The notes below the pieces were generated by a model. That model was not told the DNA's origin and made no database searches. It was given only the letters and a program-made list of their open reading frames with translations. This document shows positions 33,135 to 43,044 of a DNA stretch of 60,719 nt, piece by piece. Position 1 is the first letter of the stretch; each line of letters begins with the position of its first letter. The position numbers and the translations under genes were made by a program. This stretch comes from Akkermansiaceae bacterium (GTDB lineage: Bacteria; Verrucomicrobiota; Verrucomicrobiia; Verrucomicrobiales; Akkermansiaceae), in the NCBI GenBank assembly GCA_021733795.1, contig JAIPKB010000007.1:1-60719 (forward strand), read 5' to 3'.

Positions 33135-33914
33135 GTGCCTACCATCGCCCAGCCTACTGCCCGCGTGACCCAGCCAGCCCCAGCCAGCCACCTCATTGGT
33201 ATCCTCCCAGCCCGCTGGGGGTCCACCCGCTTCCCCGGCAAGCCCCTCCACCTGATCGCCGGCAAACCCCTCATCCAGCACGTCTGGGAACGCTGCCAGG
33301 CCTGCTCCAACCTCGATGCCGTCATCGTCGCCACCGATGACCCCCGCATCCGTGATGCCGTCATTGCCTTTGGCGGCAGGGTCGCCATGACCTCCCCCCA
33401 CCACCCCACCGGCACCGACCGCATCGCTGAAGCGGTCGCTGCCATCCCGGAAGCCACCCACATCATCAACATCCAGGGCGACGAACCACTCATCGATCCC
33501 GCGCTGATCGATCAACTCGCCACCGTCATCCGGGCCGATCCCACGCTGGACATGGCCACCGCCGCCAACCCGATGGACCCCGCCGACCCCGCCGTCCACG
33601 ACCCCAATGTGGTGAAAGTGGCCACTGCCCTCAACGGCCGGGCGCTTTATTTTTCCCGCTCTCCGCTGCCGTATTTCCGCACCCCGGTGCCCGGTCTGAT
33701 GGTCCTCCGCCACAAGGGCATCTACGCCTACACCCGCACCTTTCTCGAACGCTTCGTCACCTGGCCGCCATCGCCGCTGGAAACCGCCGAATCCCTCGAA
33801 CAACTCCGCGCCCTCGAAAACGGCGCGGCGATCCTCGTCATCACCACCACCGACTCCTCCCCCGGGGTGGACACCCCGGCCCAGGCCGCCGCCATCGAAC
33901 ATCTTCTAACTTAA
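33135..33914 (+). CDS. kdsB: 3-deoxy-manno-octulosonate cytidylyltransferase
   Basis: 259 residues from GTG 33135; GTG 33096 and GTG 33165 are also in frame and no ribosome-binding site decides between them. Motifs are complete: IGILPARWGSTRFPGKPL (CTP-binding loop), VIVATDDPRI, HPTGTDRIAEA, INIQGDEPLIDP, LYFSRSPLPYFR and LRHKGIYAYTRTFL, then ETAESLEQLRALENG. It activates KDO with CTP for lipopolysaccharide inner-core synthesis, so the cell makes LPS. pyrG, encoded 43 bp downstream, would supply the CTP. The same gene order occurs in Chlamydiae. Confidence 0.94.
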   Translation: MPTIAQPTARVTQPAPASHLIGILPARWGSTRFPGKPLHLIAGKPLIQHVWERCQACSNLDAVIVATDDPRIRDAVIAFGGRVAMTSPHHPTGTDRIAEAVAAIPEATHIINIQGDEPLIDPALIDQLATVIRADPTLDMATAANPMDPADPAVHDPNVVKVATALNGRALYFSRSPLPYFRTPVPGLMVLRHKGIYAYTRTFLERFVTWPPSPLETAESLEQLRALENGAAILVITTTDSSPGVDTPAQAAAIEHLLT

Positions 33915-33957
33915 AACCAATAACTGCTAACCGATCATCACCACCTCCTCCTCCACC

Positions 33958-35568
33958 ATGAAATATATCTTCGTCACCGGCGGCGTCGTCTCCTCCCTCG
34001 GCAAGGGCCTGGCCGCGGCCTCCATCGGCACCCTGCTCGAACACCGCGGCCTCAAGGTCCTGATGCAGAAGTTCGACCCCTACCTCAATGTCGATCCGGG
34101 CACCATGTCGCCATTCCAGCACGGTGAGGTTTATGTGCTCAACGACGGAGCCGAGACCGACCTCGACCTAGGCCACTACGAGCGTTTCACCTCCGGCGAG
34201 CTGACCCGCCTCAACAACCTGACCTCCGGCCAGGTGTTCGACTCGGTCATCAAGAAGGAACGCAGGGGCGAATACCTCGGCTCCACCGTGCAGTTCATCC
34301 CCCACGTCACCGACGAAATCAAGATCCGCCTCCGTGAGGTCACCAACAAGAACCCCGACGTCAAGGTGCTCATCACCGAAATCGGCGGCACCGTGGGTGA
34401 TATGGAAGGCCTGCTCTTTATCGAGGCGCTCCGCCAGTTCGCACTCGAAGTGGGCAAGGAAAACGTCTGCTTCATCCACGTCACCCTGCTGCCCCTGATC
34501 AAGGCCGCCGGCGAAGTCAAAACCAAACCCACCCAGCAATCCGTCGCCAAACTCCGCGAGCTGGGCATCCAGCCGGATATCATCATCTGCCGCACCGAGG
34601 CCGACCTCGACGAAGCCAACCGCAGCAAGATTGCGATGTTCTGCAACGTCGAGGTCAAGAACGTCGTCGCCTTCCGCGACGTGGCCCACACCATCTACGA
34701 ATGCCCGCTCGACCTCCGCCGCGACAAGATCGACCGCCTGGTCGTGGATAAGATCGGCCTCGGCGACACCCCGGCCCCGGTGCTTGAGGACTGGGAGCGC
34801 TTCGTCCAGCGGATCATCCACCCCAAGCACAAGGTCACGATCGCCGTGGCCGGTAAATACGGGTTGCAGGACGCCTACAAGTCGATCTACGAGTCGCTCA
34901 TCCACGCCGGAGCCCTCCACAACTCCAAGGTCAAGATCCTCCGGGTCGAGACCGAGGACATCGAAAAACGCGGGGCCGCCGAAGTGCTCGACGGAGTGGA
35001 CGGCATCCTCGTTCCCGGTGGTTTCGGCGAGCGCGGCATTGAGGGCAAGATCAACGCCGTGCGCTACGCCCGCGAACAGGGAATCCCGTTCTTCGGGATC
35101 TGCCTCGGCATGCAGGTGGCGGTCATCGAGTTCGCCCGCAACGCGTGCAAACTCCCGGGAGCCAACTCCACCGAGTTTGAAAAAGAAACCCTTTACCCGA
35201 TCATCAGCCTCCAGGAAGAACAGCTCGGCGTGGAGGACATGGGGGGGACCATGCGCCTCGGGGCCAGCGATTCCTACCTGATCGCCGACACCCTGGCCCA
35301 CCGGCTTTACGACGGCGCCAATATGATCCGCGAACGCCACCGCCACCGCTACGAGTTCAACGCCGACTTCCGCGAGCGGGTGGAGGAGAGCGGCATGGTG
35401 ATTTCCTCACTCTCGGCCAAGGAGGGATTGGTGGAAATCATCGAGATCCCGGACCATCCGTTTTTCCTCGGAGCCCAGTTCCATCCCGAGTTCCACTCCA
35501 AGCCCAACCATCCCCACCCGCTCTTCGCCGGCTTCATCGCCGCCGCCCTCGAGTATTCCCGGACGTAG
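33958..35568 (+). CDS. pyrG: CTP synthase (glutamine hydrolysing)
   Basis: 536 residues, the normal length. The N-terminal amidoligase domain opens with [17 protein letters not shown] (P-loop) and [20 protein letters not shown]. The C-terminal class I glutamine amidotransferase domain has the catalytic triad Cys382 (GICLGMQVA), His509 and Glu511 (AQFHPEFHS). It makes CTP from UTP, ATP and glutamine. It lies 43 bp after kdsB on the same strand and is probably co-transcribed. No anomaly was seen. Confidence 0.97.
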   Translation: MKYIFVTGGVVSSLGKGLAAASIGTLLEHRGLKVLMQKFDPYLNVDPGTMSPFQHGEVYVLNDGAETDLDLGHYERFTSGELTRLNNLTSGQVFDSVIKKERRGEYLGSTVQFIPHVTDEIKIRLREVTNKNPDVKVLITEIGGTVGDMEGLLFIEALRQFALEVGKENVCFIHVTLLPLIKAAGEVKTKPTQQSVAKLRELGIQPDIIICRTEADLDEANRSKIAMFCNVEVKNVVAFRDVAHTIYECPLDLRRDKIDRLVVDKIGLGDTPAPVLEDWERFVQRIIHPKHKVTIAVAGKYGLQDAYKSIYESLIHAGALHNSKVKILRVETEDIEKRGAAEVLDGVDGILVPGGFGERGIEGKINAVRYAREQGIPFFGICLGMQVAVIEFARNACKLPGANSTEFEKETLYPIISLQEEQLGVEDMGGTMRLGASDSYLIADTLAHRLYDGANMIRERHRHRYEFNADFRERVEESGMVISSLSAKEGLVEIIEIPDHPFFLGAQFHPEFHSKPNHPHPLFAGFIAAALEYSRT

Positions 35569-35779
35569 GCCGGGTATAAGGGGCGACAAATGGATGATAA
35601 AGGACTTGGGGGATGCCCGTATCCGCGCGTGAACATTCGGAAAAATCTGATGCCGGGGCTTTTTGATTGACAGCAGAGCCGCCCGCCGGGCAGATTTCCT
35701 TAACCAAGCCGCCCGGGATTGTCTCAATCCGGACGGCTGATCGGTTGAAGAACGTTTCATCGCAATAACCAAAAACAAC

Positions 35780-37231
35780 ATGAGCAATCCAAGTAACCTC
35801 CCATCCTACATCTCCGGGGCCGTTCCCAATCCGCAGGCAAACCGGGCCCCGTGGTATAAAAACATCGCCCCCACCTACGCGGGCATCTTCCTGTGGTTCG
35901 TGTTCTGGCAGGACGCGGCCAACGCGCCCAACCAGGGCGGCCTGCTGTCCTGCGGCATCGGCTGGGCGTTGCTCAGCCTGGTCGTGGCCGCGCTGGTCTG
36001 CCATTTCCTCTTTTACATGGTGCCCGGCATGTTGGGCATGCGCACCGGGCTGCCGCTCTACATCATCGGCACCTCTACCTTCGGCGCCACCGGCGGCTTC
36101 CTGCTGCCGGGCTTCCTGATGGGCGTCCTGCAATTCGGCTGGCTCGGCGTCAACGTGTATTTCTCCTCGGCTTTGATCGGAATGTTCTGTTTCCCCGACG
36201 CGAACATCAACCCGATGGATGTTTCCACGATTCCCATGGCGGTCAAAGGAATCATGGTCCTGTGGGGCGTGCTGGCCGCCATCGTCGGACTCAAGGGCAT
36301 CCAATACGTGGCCAAGGTCGCCACCTACCTGCCGCTCATTCCGCTGGTCATCTTGCTCCTGCTGCTGGCCAAAACCGCCGGCGGGCTCGCCACCTTTGAT
36401 TCGCAGGCATTCATCAAGCTGACCGCCGACGCCGCCCCGACCTCCCCGGCGGCGCTGGGCAGCTTCGGCGTGCTGGCCTTCATGCTGACGTTCGTGGTCG
36501 GGTTTTTCGCCACGGCCGGAGCGGCGGGGGTAGACATTGCCAGCAACGGGCGCAACCAAAGCGACGTGAGCAAGGGCGGCCTGGTGGGGATCGCGCTGGC
36601 GATCATCGTCACGGCGGGTATTTCGCTGCTGATTGTGGCGGGCACCTACGGCTCCCCGGAGTTGAGTAAAGCGGCGATCGCCGAGGCTGCCGGCAAGGAC
36701 GGCTTGATCCTCCAGACGCCGGGGCTCATTCCCGTCATCATGGGTAAGAGTGCGGGGCTGATCATGTTCCTACTGGCCATTGCGGCGTTCCCGCCGGCCT
36801 GCTTCTCCTCGTTCATCGCCGCCAACAGCTTCAAAACCACCCTGCCCAACGTGAATCCCTTCATTTCCGTGGGCATCGGCGCCGCCGTGAGCATTCTGCT
36901 GGCCGTCACCGGCCTGGCAGGCAAGGCGATCATCGTCTTCGTCATCATCGGTGCCACCTTCGGCCCGATCCTGGGCGCGATGCTGGTGGAATACCTGTTC
37001 AACGGCGGCAAGTGGAGCGGCCCGCGCGCCGGCTTCAATCCCGCCGGCTGGATCTCCTGGCTGCTGGGTGCCATCGTCGGCGTGATGCCGATCCTCAACA
37101 TTTACCCGGTGCCGGCCGCCCCGGTGGCCGCCTTCCTCGTCGGCGCCGTGGTTTATGGCGTGCTGGCCAAGCTTGGCATGCAGTCCGCCGTGCTCCCACT
37201 GCCCGCCTCGCTGGCGGACACCACCAAGTAA
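35780..37231 (+). CDS. NCS1-family purine/cytosine permease-like transporter
   Basis: 483 residues with about 12 hydrophobic spans. The N-terminal cytoplasmic stretch leads into PWYKNIAPTYAGIFLWFVFWQDA, like the start of CodB-type proteins. FGATGGFLLPGFLMGVLQFGWLGVN fits the NCS1 helix 3 region. The fold is LeuT-like, and members take up cytosine, purines, allantoin or related compounds with cations. No nucleobase deaminase or salvage gene is adjacent, so the substrate is open. It is a single gene, with a hairpin terminator 25 bp downstream. The 211-bp gap before it has no gene. Confidence 0.85.
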   Translation: MSNPSNLPSYISGAVPNPQANRAPWYKNIAPTYAGIFLWFVFWQDAANAPNQGGLLSCGIGWALLSLVVAALVCHFLFYMVPGMLGMRTGLPLYIIGTSTFGATGGFLLPGFLMGVLQFGWLGVNVYFSSALIGMFCFPDANINPMDVSTIPMAVKGIMVLWGVLAAIVGLKGIQYVAKVATYLPLIPLVILLLLLAKTAGGLATFDSQAFIKLTADAAPTSPAALGSFGVLAFMLTFVVGFFATAGAAGVDIASNGRNQSDVSKGGLVGIALAIIVTAGISLLIVAGTYGSPELSKAAIAEAAGKDGLILQTPGLIPVIMGKSAGLIMFLLAIAAFPPACFSSFIAANSFKTTLPNVNPFISVGIGAAVSILLAVTGLAGKAIIVFVIIGATFGPILGAMLVEYLFNGGKWSGPRAGFNPAGWISWLLGAIVGVMPILNIYPVPAAPVAAFLVGAVVYGVLAKLGMQSAVLPLPASLADTTK

Positions 37232-37255
37232 TCCCAACCCTCAAAACCCAATCCT

Positions 37256-37289
37256 CAACCCGCCTCGCCGCTCGTCGGCAGGCGGGTTG
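37256..37289 (+). terminator. Hairpin after the NCS1 permease gene
   Basis: CAACCCGCCT (37256-37265) pairs perfectly with AGGCGGGTTG (37280-37289) around a 14-base loop that is partly self-complementary. The tail TTGTTGCGTT is only moderately T-rich. The position just after the stop codon, and ahead of the convergent minus-strand operon, supports a terminator. Confidence 0.65.
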
Positions 37290-37360
37290 TTGCGTTCCGC
37301 TCTGCGTCCATCCAATCCCTGCAATCCATAACTAACAGTAATGATCAGGCATTTTGTTGC

Positions 37361-40216
37361 TCAACGGGCGAGCTCGGTGGTGAATTCGGCTTCGACGTTT
37401 TCCAGGAACAAGCCCTGGAACTGGCCGGGTTGGAGGCCTTGGGGAAGGGTCACTTCCAGCGGGTGACTGGCTTCTGGAGTGAGTTTCGAGACATCGACAT
37501 AGAAGCCGGTGAAGGTGCGCTCACGTCCTAACGGAAACACATCGCTGTAGGCCTTCTTCACCTCGATCGGCTTGTCGTCGATCTTCAGACCCACGTTCCA
37601 GTCGTCCTTGGGATCGGCGATTTGGATGAACAGCAGCAGGCGGTCGGACCCGCGCCAGGTGGCCAGCAGTTCCTCCTCCGTGTATGGCACCGGCCAGCTC
37701 TTGCGGCGCGCTTCGAGTTGGCGGAACACCGCTTGCGGAATCTTCAGCTCGGCCCGGAAAACGGGTTCGGCGAAAGCGGGTTCGATCAGCCCGACCTGCG
37801 GACAATGGTCGCAGCGGGTGCCGGCGAAGGTGACGGAAGCCGTCGCCACGCCGTCCGCAGTATGGAACGAAGGCCGCTCGCTGCCGTTGACGGTGCTCTT
37901 CGCAACCGTCTTGCCCTCCGGCAACAGCACGCCGAGTTCGACCTCACGGCCGACGGGACCGGAGACATTCGTCAGTTTGAGTTGGTCGCCGACCAGTTCG
38001 ACGGTTCCGGTGGCCCCCAGCAACGCGGGCCGTTTGACCGCGCTGGCTGGCACCAGTTCGAGCACCAGCGCCTCCGGGCCTTTGAGCGGCAGACTCACCT
38101 TGTCGCCGCGCTGCCAGAGGCCCTTGCCAGCCTTTCCGATCAGGCGTCCCGCCTGCGGATAGAGTTCGCGCAGCAGAAAGGCGTCGCCGCCGGTGACGCC
38201 AAGGCTGGCATCAAGGGTGAACTCGGCGTTGTGCTCGCGGTAGTTCGGGTTGAACAGGAACACAAAGCCATGGTCGCCGTCGATGGCGGCGGTGCCGTCG
38301 ATCCGGCCGAGCACCGGCGGGCCGATGATGGGGCGGAGTTTCTTGAGCAGCGCCCGGTTGGCATCGGTCCAATCCATCCAGCCTTTGAGCCACTGCTGGT
38401 CGTCCTTGCTGAAATGTTGGACTTCGGTTTCGTCGCGGGCGGGCAGCAGATCGACGACATGATTGAACGGCGCGGTACCGACCGAGGAGACCACCGAGTA
38501 ACGCCATCCTAACAAATCCCAATCCCGGGTGTGGAAGGGACGGTCGCGGACGCACTGGCCCTTGGCATCATTGCGCGGGGTCTGATGGGTCATGTAGCCC
38601 GGCACCAGTTCCCACGGGGTGAATTGTTCCATGTGAAAATACCAGGTCGCCCAGCGCTGGCGGTTGCCGGAGACGCGGCTGAAGTGCAGGTCCGGATAAT
38701 TTTCGAAGCTGCCGGGTTGTTCGTCGCTGGTGGTGGGATGCGGATAGGATCCGCCGAGCCAGGTCCAGGGTCCGAACCATTGGTATTGCTGGCGGCCATC
38801 GATGATGATCCCCGGGCTGCGGCGCTGCAATTCCTCAAGGATCCGGCGGCAGCCATACCACTGGGCGTATTTGCTGGTGGGATGGGCACCTTCCTTGGTC
38901 GGTTCATAGGCGATCCACCAATGGTCGAAGCTGTAGCCGCTGATCCCGGTGCGTTTTTGAAAGGCGACCAATTGATCGACAAACCAATCCTGGAAGCTGC
39001 GCACGCCGGTATCGACGCCGACGTAGCCGCCGGTCTTGCCGCCGCACCATGCGGTCCACTCGGGATTCTGTTTCCAGCCGAGGGTCGGGTAAGCGTAGGC
39101 GATCAGCTTGACGTTCTTGGCTTTGGCATAATCCAACATTTCCTGGATTGACGGCGGGATTGGATCCTTGGCGATGTTCCATTCACCCGTGCGGATTTTC
39201 TGCCCGAGGCCGAGCCACAGGCAGTTTTCCCAGCCCCAGGCGTCGGCATTGTCCTTGAGCGGGGCCACCTCGCTGTTGGCGGGAGTGAACAGCGTGTCGG
39301 TCACGCCGACGGCCGCGCATTGGTCGAGGATGCGCTTCCACTCGGTCCGGCCTGCGGCGGTGGCGACATCGATCTGATAGTCGTTTTCGCACCACGGCAC
39401 ATGGACGCGCAGGCTCTTCTCCGGTTTGAAGATCGCGAAGGCCGCCACGCATTGGCGGATGGCCTCGAACTCGGCGAGGTCGAGAGTGGGCAGGCGGTCG
39501 AGGGCCTGGGCCGGTTCCTGGGCGTATTGCCACTCGGGCAGGTTCCGCAGCGGATACTCGGTGCCGACGCGCTGGCAAAGACCGATGCAGACCCGATCGG
39601 ATTCGAAGGGGCCGTAGGCCGCGCGCCATTCGAGATCGGGCGTGTAACCCAGGGCAACGAGTTCTCCTTTGCGCTCCCACTTGGGAAACGGGTTTTGGAC
39701 GGTTAGAAAAGCGGTGTTGGCGGTCTCACCGAGGCGCAGGAAGAACGTGCCGGTAGTGCGGTTGGCGGCGATTTCACGGCCGACCGGCGTCTTGAGGTTG
39801 GCGCGGAAGGCGTTGACCGAGCCGATCCTCGCGGTCGAGCCTGCGGGCAGGGTGAGCCGCAGTTGTTTGCTCACGAACCGCCAACTTGGTTTGAGCTGAT
39901 AGACAACCTCCAACTGGCGGTTTCCCGCGGCATAGCTGTAGGTGAGGCTTTCCTTTTCCTCTTTCATACCCGTGAGCTTGAGGCCGGCGACTTCGAGCCT
40001 CTCGCCGGCGACTTCGAGCGCCGCCGAGTCGTTGGCGAACTCCAGCACGGCGGGAGCGCCTGCAGCGGCTAAACCGGTGAGCCCGTGATCATCGAATTCG
40101 GCGGTCAGCAGGCCGTTATCGAGTCGGAATTGTCCGCCGGAAGCCAACGGTGCAAACAGGAATAGTCCGGCGGTGAGGGACAAACAGCGGGGTAGGTTCA
40201 TGGCAGATAGGATCAT
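37361..40216 (-). CDS. Secreted glycoside hydrolase-like protein, probable alpha-galactosidase-type barrel
   Basis: 951 residues from ATG 40216. ATG 40201 also fits the signal peptide (LPRCLSLTAGLFLFAPLASG). ATG 40315 would overlap the previous stop as ATGA but adds 33 Pro/Ser-rich residues. The N-terminal 250 residues are a beta-sandwich (FRLDNGLLTAEFDDHGLTGL). The middle looks like a TIM barrel: WENCLWLGLGQKIRTGEW, LIAYAYPTLGWKQNPEW, and GISGYSFDHWWIAYEPTKEGAHPTSKYAQWYGCRR, where an Asp or Glu cluster may be catalytic. C-terminal beta domains follow. It resembles clan GH-D type enzymes, but the catalytic pair was not fixed. It is the last gene of the minus-strand locus and probably cleaves a glycan outside the cell. 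Confidence 0.65.
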   Translation of the reverse strand: MILSAMNLPRCLSLTAGLFLFAPLASGGQFRLDNGLLTAEFDDHGLTGLAAAGAPAVLEFANDSAALEVAGERLEVAGLKLTGMKEEKESLTYSYAAGNRQLEVVYQLKPSWRFVSKQLRLTLPAGSTARIGSVNAFRANLKTPVGREIAANRTTGTFFLRLGETANTAFLTVQNPFPKWERKGELVALGYTPDLEWRAAYGPFESDRVCIGLCQRVGTEYPLRNLPEWQYAQEPAQALDRLPTLDLAEFEAIRQCVAAFAIFKPEKSLRVHVPWCENDYQIDVATAAGRTEWKRILDQCAAVGVTDTLFTPANSEVAPLKDNADAWGWENCLWLGLGQKIRTGEWNIAKDPIPPSIQEMLDYAKAKNVKLIAYAYPTLGWKQNPEWTAWCGGKTGGYVGVDTGVRSFQDWFVDQLVAFQKRTGISGYSFDHWWIAYEPTKEGAHPTSKYAQWYGCRRILEELQRRSPGIIIDGRQQYQWFGPWTWLGGSYPHPTTSDEQPGSFENYPDLHFSRVSGNRQRWATWYFHMEQFTPWELVPGYMTHQTPRNDAKGQCVRDRPFHTRDWDLLGWRYSVVSSVGTAPFNHVVDLLPARDETEVQHFSKDDQQWLKGWMDWTDANRALLKKLRPIIGPPVLGRIDGTAAIDGDHGFVFLFNPNYREHNAEFTLDASLGVTGGDAFLLRELYPQAGRLIGKAGKGLWQRGDKVSLPLKGPEALVLELVPASAVKRPALLGATGTVELVGDQLKLTNVSGPVGREVELGVLLPEGKTVAKSTVNGSERPSFHTADGVATASVTFAGTRCDHCPQVGLIEPAFAEPVFRAELKIPQAVFRQLEARRKSWPVPYTEEELLATWRGSDRLLLFIQIADPKDDWNVGLKIDDKPIEVKKAYSDVFPLGRERTFTGFYVDVSKLTPEASHPLEVTLPQGLQPGQFQGLFLENVEAEFTTELAR

Positions 40217-40311
40217 CGGTGGTTGGGATTCGGGATGGGATTGATAGGCGGGGCGGCTCCGGGGCGCAGTTCCTTGAGTTGTTGGCAGGTGACAGCTGGG
40301 CGGAAGGTGTT

Positions 40312-40485
40312 TCATGGTCGGGGTTTCAGCATCCAGAATGGGGCCACCACAAACCAGGCCACTGTCGCTCCGAGGAGAATCAGTTTGTTGGTCTCAGCGG
40401 TGATTCCACCATTGGCGCAAGCGATTGAGGACCCCAGAGCTGCGGCAAGCGCCAGCATCGATACGGTGATGAGAAGCGGTTTCAT
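40312..40485 (-). CDS. 57-residue two-span membrane protein coupled to the NCS1-like transporter
   Basis: Begins MKPLLITVSMLALAAALGSS and ends KLILLGATVAWFVVAPFWML, so two hydrophobic segments are joined by a short polar loop (CANGGITAETNK). Its ATG overlaps the stop of the upstream transporter gene by four bases (ATGA), and its stop overlaps a possible ATG of the next gene in the same way. AGGAGGTCC lies six bases before the start, a good ribosome-binding site, which makes this a real gene despite its size. It may be a small subunit of the transporter. No family is recognised. Confidence 0.75.
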   Translation of the reverse strand: MKPLLITVSMLALAAALGSSIACANGGITAETNKLILLGATVAWFVVAPFWMLKPRP

Positions 40486-41888
40486 GGTTGGACCTCCTGG
40501 ATAACATGATTCTGCGCGGCTTTGCTCATGAAGAAATAGAAGACTCCGGCCATGATCCATCCGGGCAAACCCAGGAAAAAGATCTGGGTGCCGAATCCGA
40601 TATTCATGGCGACACAACCAACAAGTGCCAACACCCAGGCGGCGAGCGGTGGCCACCAACTGGTAAGACCGGCCCGCTCGGCATAAAAGTCGCGCAGCTT
40701 GAACGGGCGCATGAAATAGTGATCCACAAAAATGATCGCCCCCATCGGGCACAACGCCAGCCCGTAAAGCGCCGCCATCTCGAGAAACTTCGAGCACAGC
40801 CCGGGGAACATCCCTAACATGCTGGCGACCACTCCGGCAGCCACCGTGACCCTGAACCGCGGCCATTTCGAATGCAGCGATTGAAACGCCAGCCCGGCCC
40901 GATAGAGAATCGGATTTGCGGTGGTCCAGCCAGCGATGAAAACCAGCGCGATGCCGGCCCACCCGGCCACCCCCGAGGCCAGGGCCCCCGGAGTGATGGC
41001 CGTATCGGCACCATTGCGGGACACCTGGACGGCATACAGCAAGCCGGCACAGATCCATGCCATGTAGTGCCCGAACAACATCCCCGCGGCTGAAGCAAAA
41101 CCGTAGCTTGATTTCTTCGCGTACCGGAAAACCGAAAGATCGCCCATCCCCCAGTGCCATGCCATGTTGCCGAACCAGGAGAAAAACATGACATGCCAGA
41201 AGGTGAATTGGACCCTGCCGGGGGCGGCATGGCCCGGCCAAATCGACTGATTCGCGGCAGTCCAGAAGTCCGCCAGTGAATGGATCCCGAGTTCCGGCAG
41301 CGCCGCCAGGCCGAAGACCGCAAACATCACCACCATCCACGGGGCCGCGACGTTGGCAAACCGCGAGAGAGCCTCGTAACCACGGGCCGCCACATAGGTG
41401 AACAGCAGGCCGGTCAGAAATACCGTGACCGCCAGTCCGGGACCGGGCGGCAGCCAGTCATCAAGCGCCGGCATTTTGACCTGCAACGGCACCGCGACCG
41501 CAGTTGCGGAAACATAGATCATGGCGGCGGCAACCGCACACCAGAGCACTCCGTTGGCCAAATTGTAGATCTTCACCAGCGAACGACCGCCGATCTTTTC
41601 CAATTGAAAATACAACGTGAACCGGTGCCTGACCGCAATCGGAGCGGTCACATAGGTCCAGGTAAGCACCGCGAGCAGATTGCCGACCAACAACCCGACC
41701 AACAGATCAAACGCGGTGACACCATGAATGACGAAAAGCGGGCCGATGAGCAGTTCGGTGCCGGCCACGTGCTCACCGGCGAACATTCCGAGGAAGCTGC
41801 CCAGTCCCCGGGTCGCGCGGTCCGGCACACGTTCCCGCTCGAATTCCTCGACCGGACCGGCAGTTTGGTTGGAGACATTTTCAATCAT
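40482..41888 (-). CDS. NCS1-like (cytosine/purine permease superfamily) transporter
   Basis: 468 residues from ATG 41888. A hydrophilic N-terminus of about 30 residues is followed by roughly 12 membrane spans with the NCS1 style: FLGMFAGEHVAGTELLIGPLF, AWHWGMGDLSVFRYAKKSSYG, and GWTTANPILYRAGLAFQSL, all resembling CodB-like transporters. The sequence differs clearly from the permease at 35780-37231. Within a glycan-degradation locus it may import a product other than a nucleobase, but this is inference. It is followed directly by the 57-residue protein (ATGA overlap) and preceded by the UroD-like gene with a 20-bp gap. Confidence 0.8.
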   Translation of the reverse strand: MIENVSNQTAGPVEEFERERVPDRATRGLGSFLGMFAGEHVAGTELLIGPLFVIHGVTAFDLLVGLLVGNLLAVLTWTYVTAPIAVRHRFTLYFQLEKIGGRSLVKIYNLANGVLWCAVAAAMIYVSATAVAVPLQVKMPALDDWLPPGPGLAVTVFLTGLLFTYVAARGYEALSRFANVAAPWMVVMFAVFGLAALPELGIHSLADFWTAANQSIWPGHAAPGRVQFTFWHVMFFSWFGNMAWHWGMGDLSVFRYAKKSSYGFASAAGMLFGHYMAWICAGLLYAVQVSRNGADTAITPGALASGVAGWAGIALVFIAGWTTANPILYRAGLAFQSLHSKWPRFRVTVAAGVVASMLGMFPGLCSKFLEMAALYGLALCPMGAIIFVDHYFMRPFKLRDFYAERAGLTSWWPPLAAWVLALVGCVAMNIGFGTQIFFLGLPGWIMAGVFYFFMSKAAQNHVIQEVQP

Positions 41889-41908
41889 GGCAGGGCATCG
41901 GTATCAAT

Positions 41909-42985
41909 TCACCAGCGCTTGACTTTGTTCAGAATCTCCGCCTGGTCCGCGGGTTCCGCATTGATCCAGCACAGGATTCCGGCCGGATCCACCTGTTTCA
42001 TGAATTCGTCAAGCTCTGCGGGCTGCAGATCCACCACCACGCTCTTGCCCGCCTGCTGGATTTTCCTGATCAACGGCACCCACTGCAGGATCGGTTGGTC
42101 CGGGCCATAGCCCTGAACCCATTGGATAGCCGCAAGATTCGGCAAGGTTAGAATGGAGTCGAGGTTTTTCGCGACCCCCTTGCCATCAACATGGAAAACA
42201 TTGTGGACATAACATTCCGCTTCGCGGCGGATCACCGGAAGGCAGAATTCATCGAAATGAGCGGGTGAGATGTTGACCGCGAAATCGCATGCCAGCACAT
42301 TGAACGTTTCGAATGAGGGGATGTTCATCCAAGTGACCGATAGCTGTCCGTGAGATTTGAGAACCGCATCAAAGTGGCTGTAAACCTCCGCATACTCGCT
42401 GAATGCCGCGTCGATCAGCCGCTGCAAGCCCGCCGGATCCATCAGCAGGTCAAGGCACATCTGTTCCGCGCCACGCAGCGATGCGGTGCAATCAATGCCG
42501 GCGTACATATCGGTATACCCGACCAGGAATTCCCCCTCGGCAAGCGCCAGCGCCCGCGCCGTCAGTTGCTCGACCACCCGGTAGAACCGATTGTCCCGCT
42601 GAACCCGCAACGGCGGCAACCGGTCGAGCTCGTTGACGCAGGGATGAACCCAGGCGGTCACGTCGTCGAAATCCGCCTCCTGCCCGAGAAAGAGGTTGTA
42701 CACCAACGCGCTCAGATTCGGCCAGAAGACCGGAAAGGTCTCGCCAAGAAACTTCGCCCCCTGCAACGAATCGGTGAATGTCTTGAGCTGAAAATCGACA
42801 TCCAGCCAACGGTCCTCGGCGGATTGCCAGGGACCGGCAAGAACCCGGTGTTTTTCATATTCCACATTGTGATGATGGAACCTCACCGGCGGCCGGTCGA
42901 TGACCCGCTGTTGATACCAGGCATAAATGCGGGCGATGGATTCATCGAAATCCGGCTTGGCGCGGTAGGTTCTTGCAGGCAGCAT
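41909..42985 (-). CDS. Uroporphyrinogen decarboxylase (URO-D)-family protein, non-heme context
   Basis: 358 residues from ATG 42985. The URO-D/MtaA-like barrel shows in GYTDMYAGIDCTASLRGAEQMCLDLLMDPAGLQRLIDAAFSEY, HFDEFCLPVIRREAECYVHNVFHVDGKG and PNLAAIQWVQGYGPDQP. The N-terminus lacks the RQAGRYLPEY substrate loop of true HemE. The VFHVDGKG and CWINAEP segments recall corrinoid methyltransferases, where His and Cys bind zinc. Such paralogues are common in carbohydrate or one-carbon loci and are not heme enzymes. No corrinoid protein is adjacent, so the reaction is unknown. There is no signal peptide. Confidence 0.7.
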   Translation of the reverse strand: MLPARTYRAKPDFDESIARIYAWYQQRVIDRPPVRFHHHNVEYEKHRVLAGPWQSAEDRWLDVDFQLKTFTDSLQGAKFLGETFPVFWPNLSALVYNLFLGQEADFDDVTAWVHPCVNELDRLPPLRVQRDNRFYRVVEQLTARALALAEGEFLVGYTDMYAGIDCTASLRGAEQMCLDLLMDPAGLQRLIDAAFSEYAEVYSHFDAVLKSHGQLSVTWMNIPSFETFNVLACDFAVNISPAHFDEFCLPVIRREAECYVHNVFHVDGKGVAKNLDSILTLPNLAAIQWVQGYGPDQPILQWVPLIRKIQQAGKSVVVDLQPAELDEFMKQVDPAGILCWINAEPADQAEILNKVKRW

Positions 42986-43044
42986 GACTGAAGCGGGGGG
43001 GGGTTGACGGCGTTTGATTCGGTCCGTGGGAGGGAGGATGATCT

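Noticed and set aside
41909..42985. Annotating the UroD-family gene as hemE
   Set aside because: The N-terminal RQAGRY-type substrate loop of HemE is missing and the gene lies in a glycan locus, so a heme role is unlikely.
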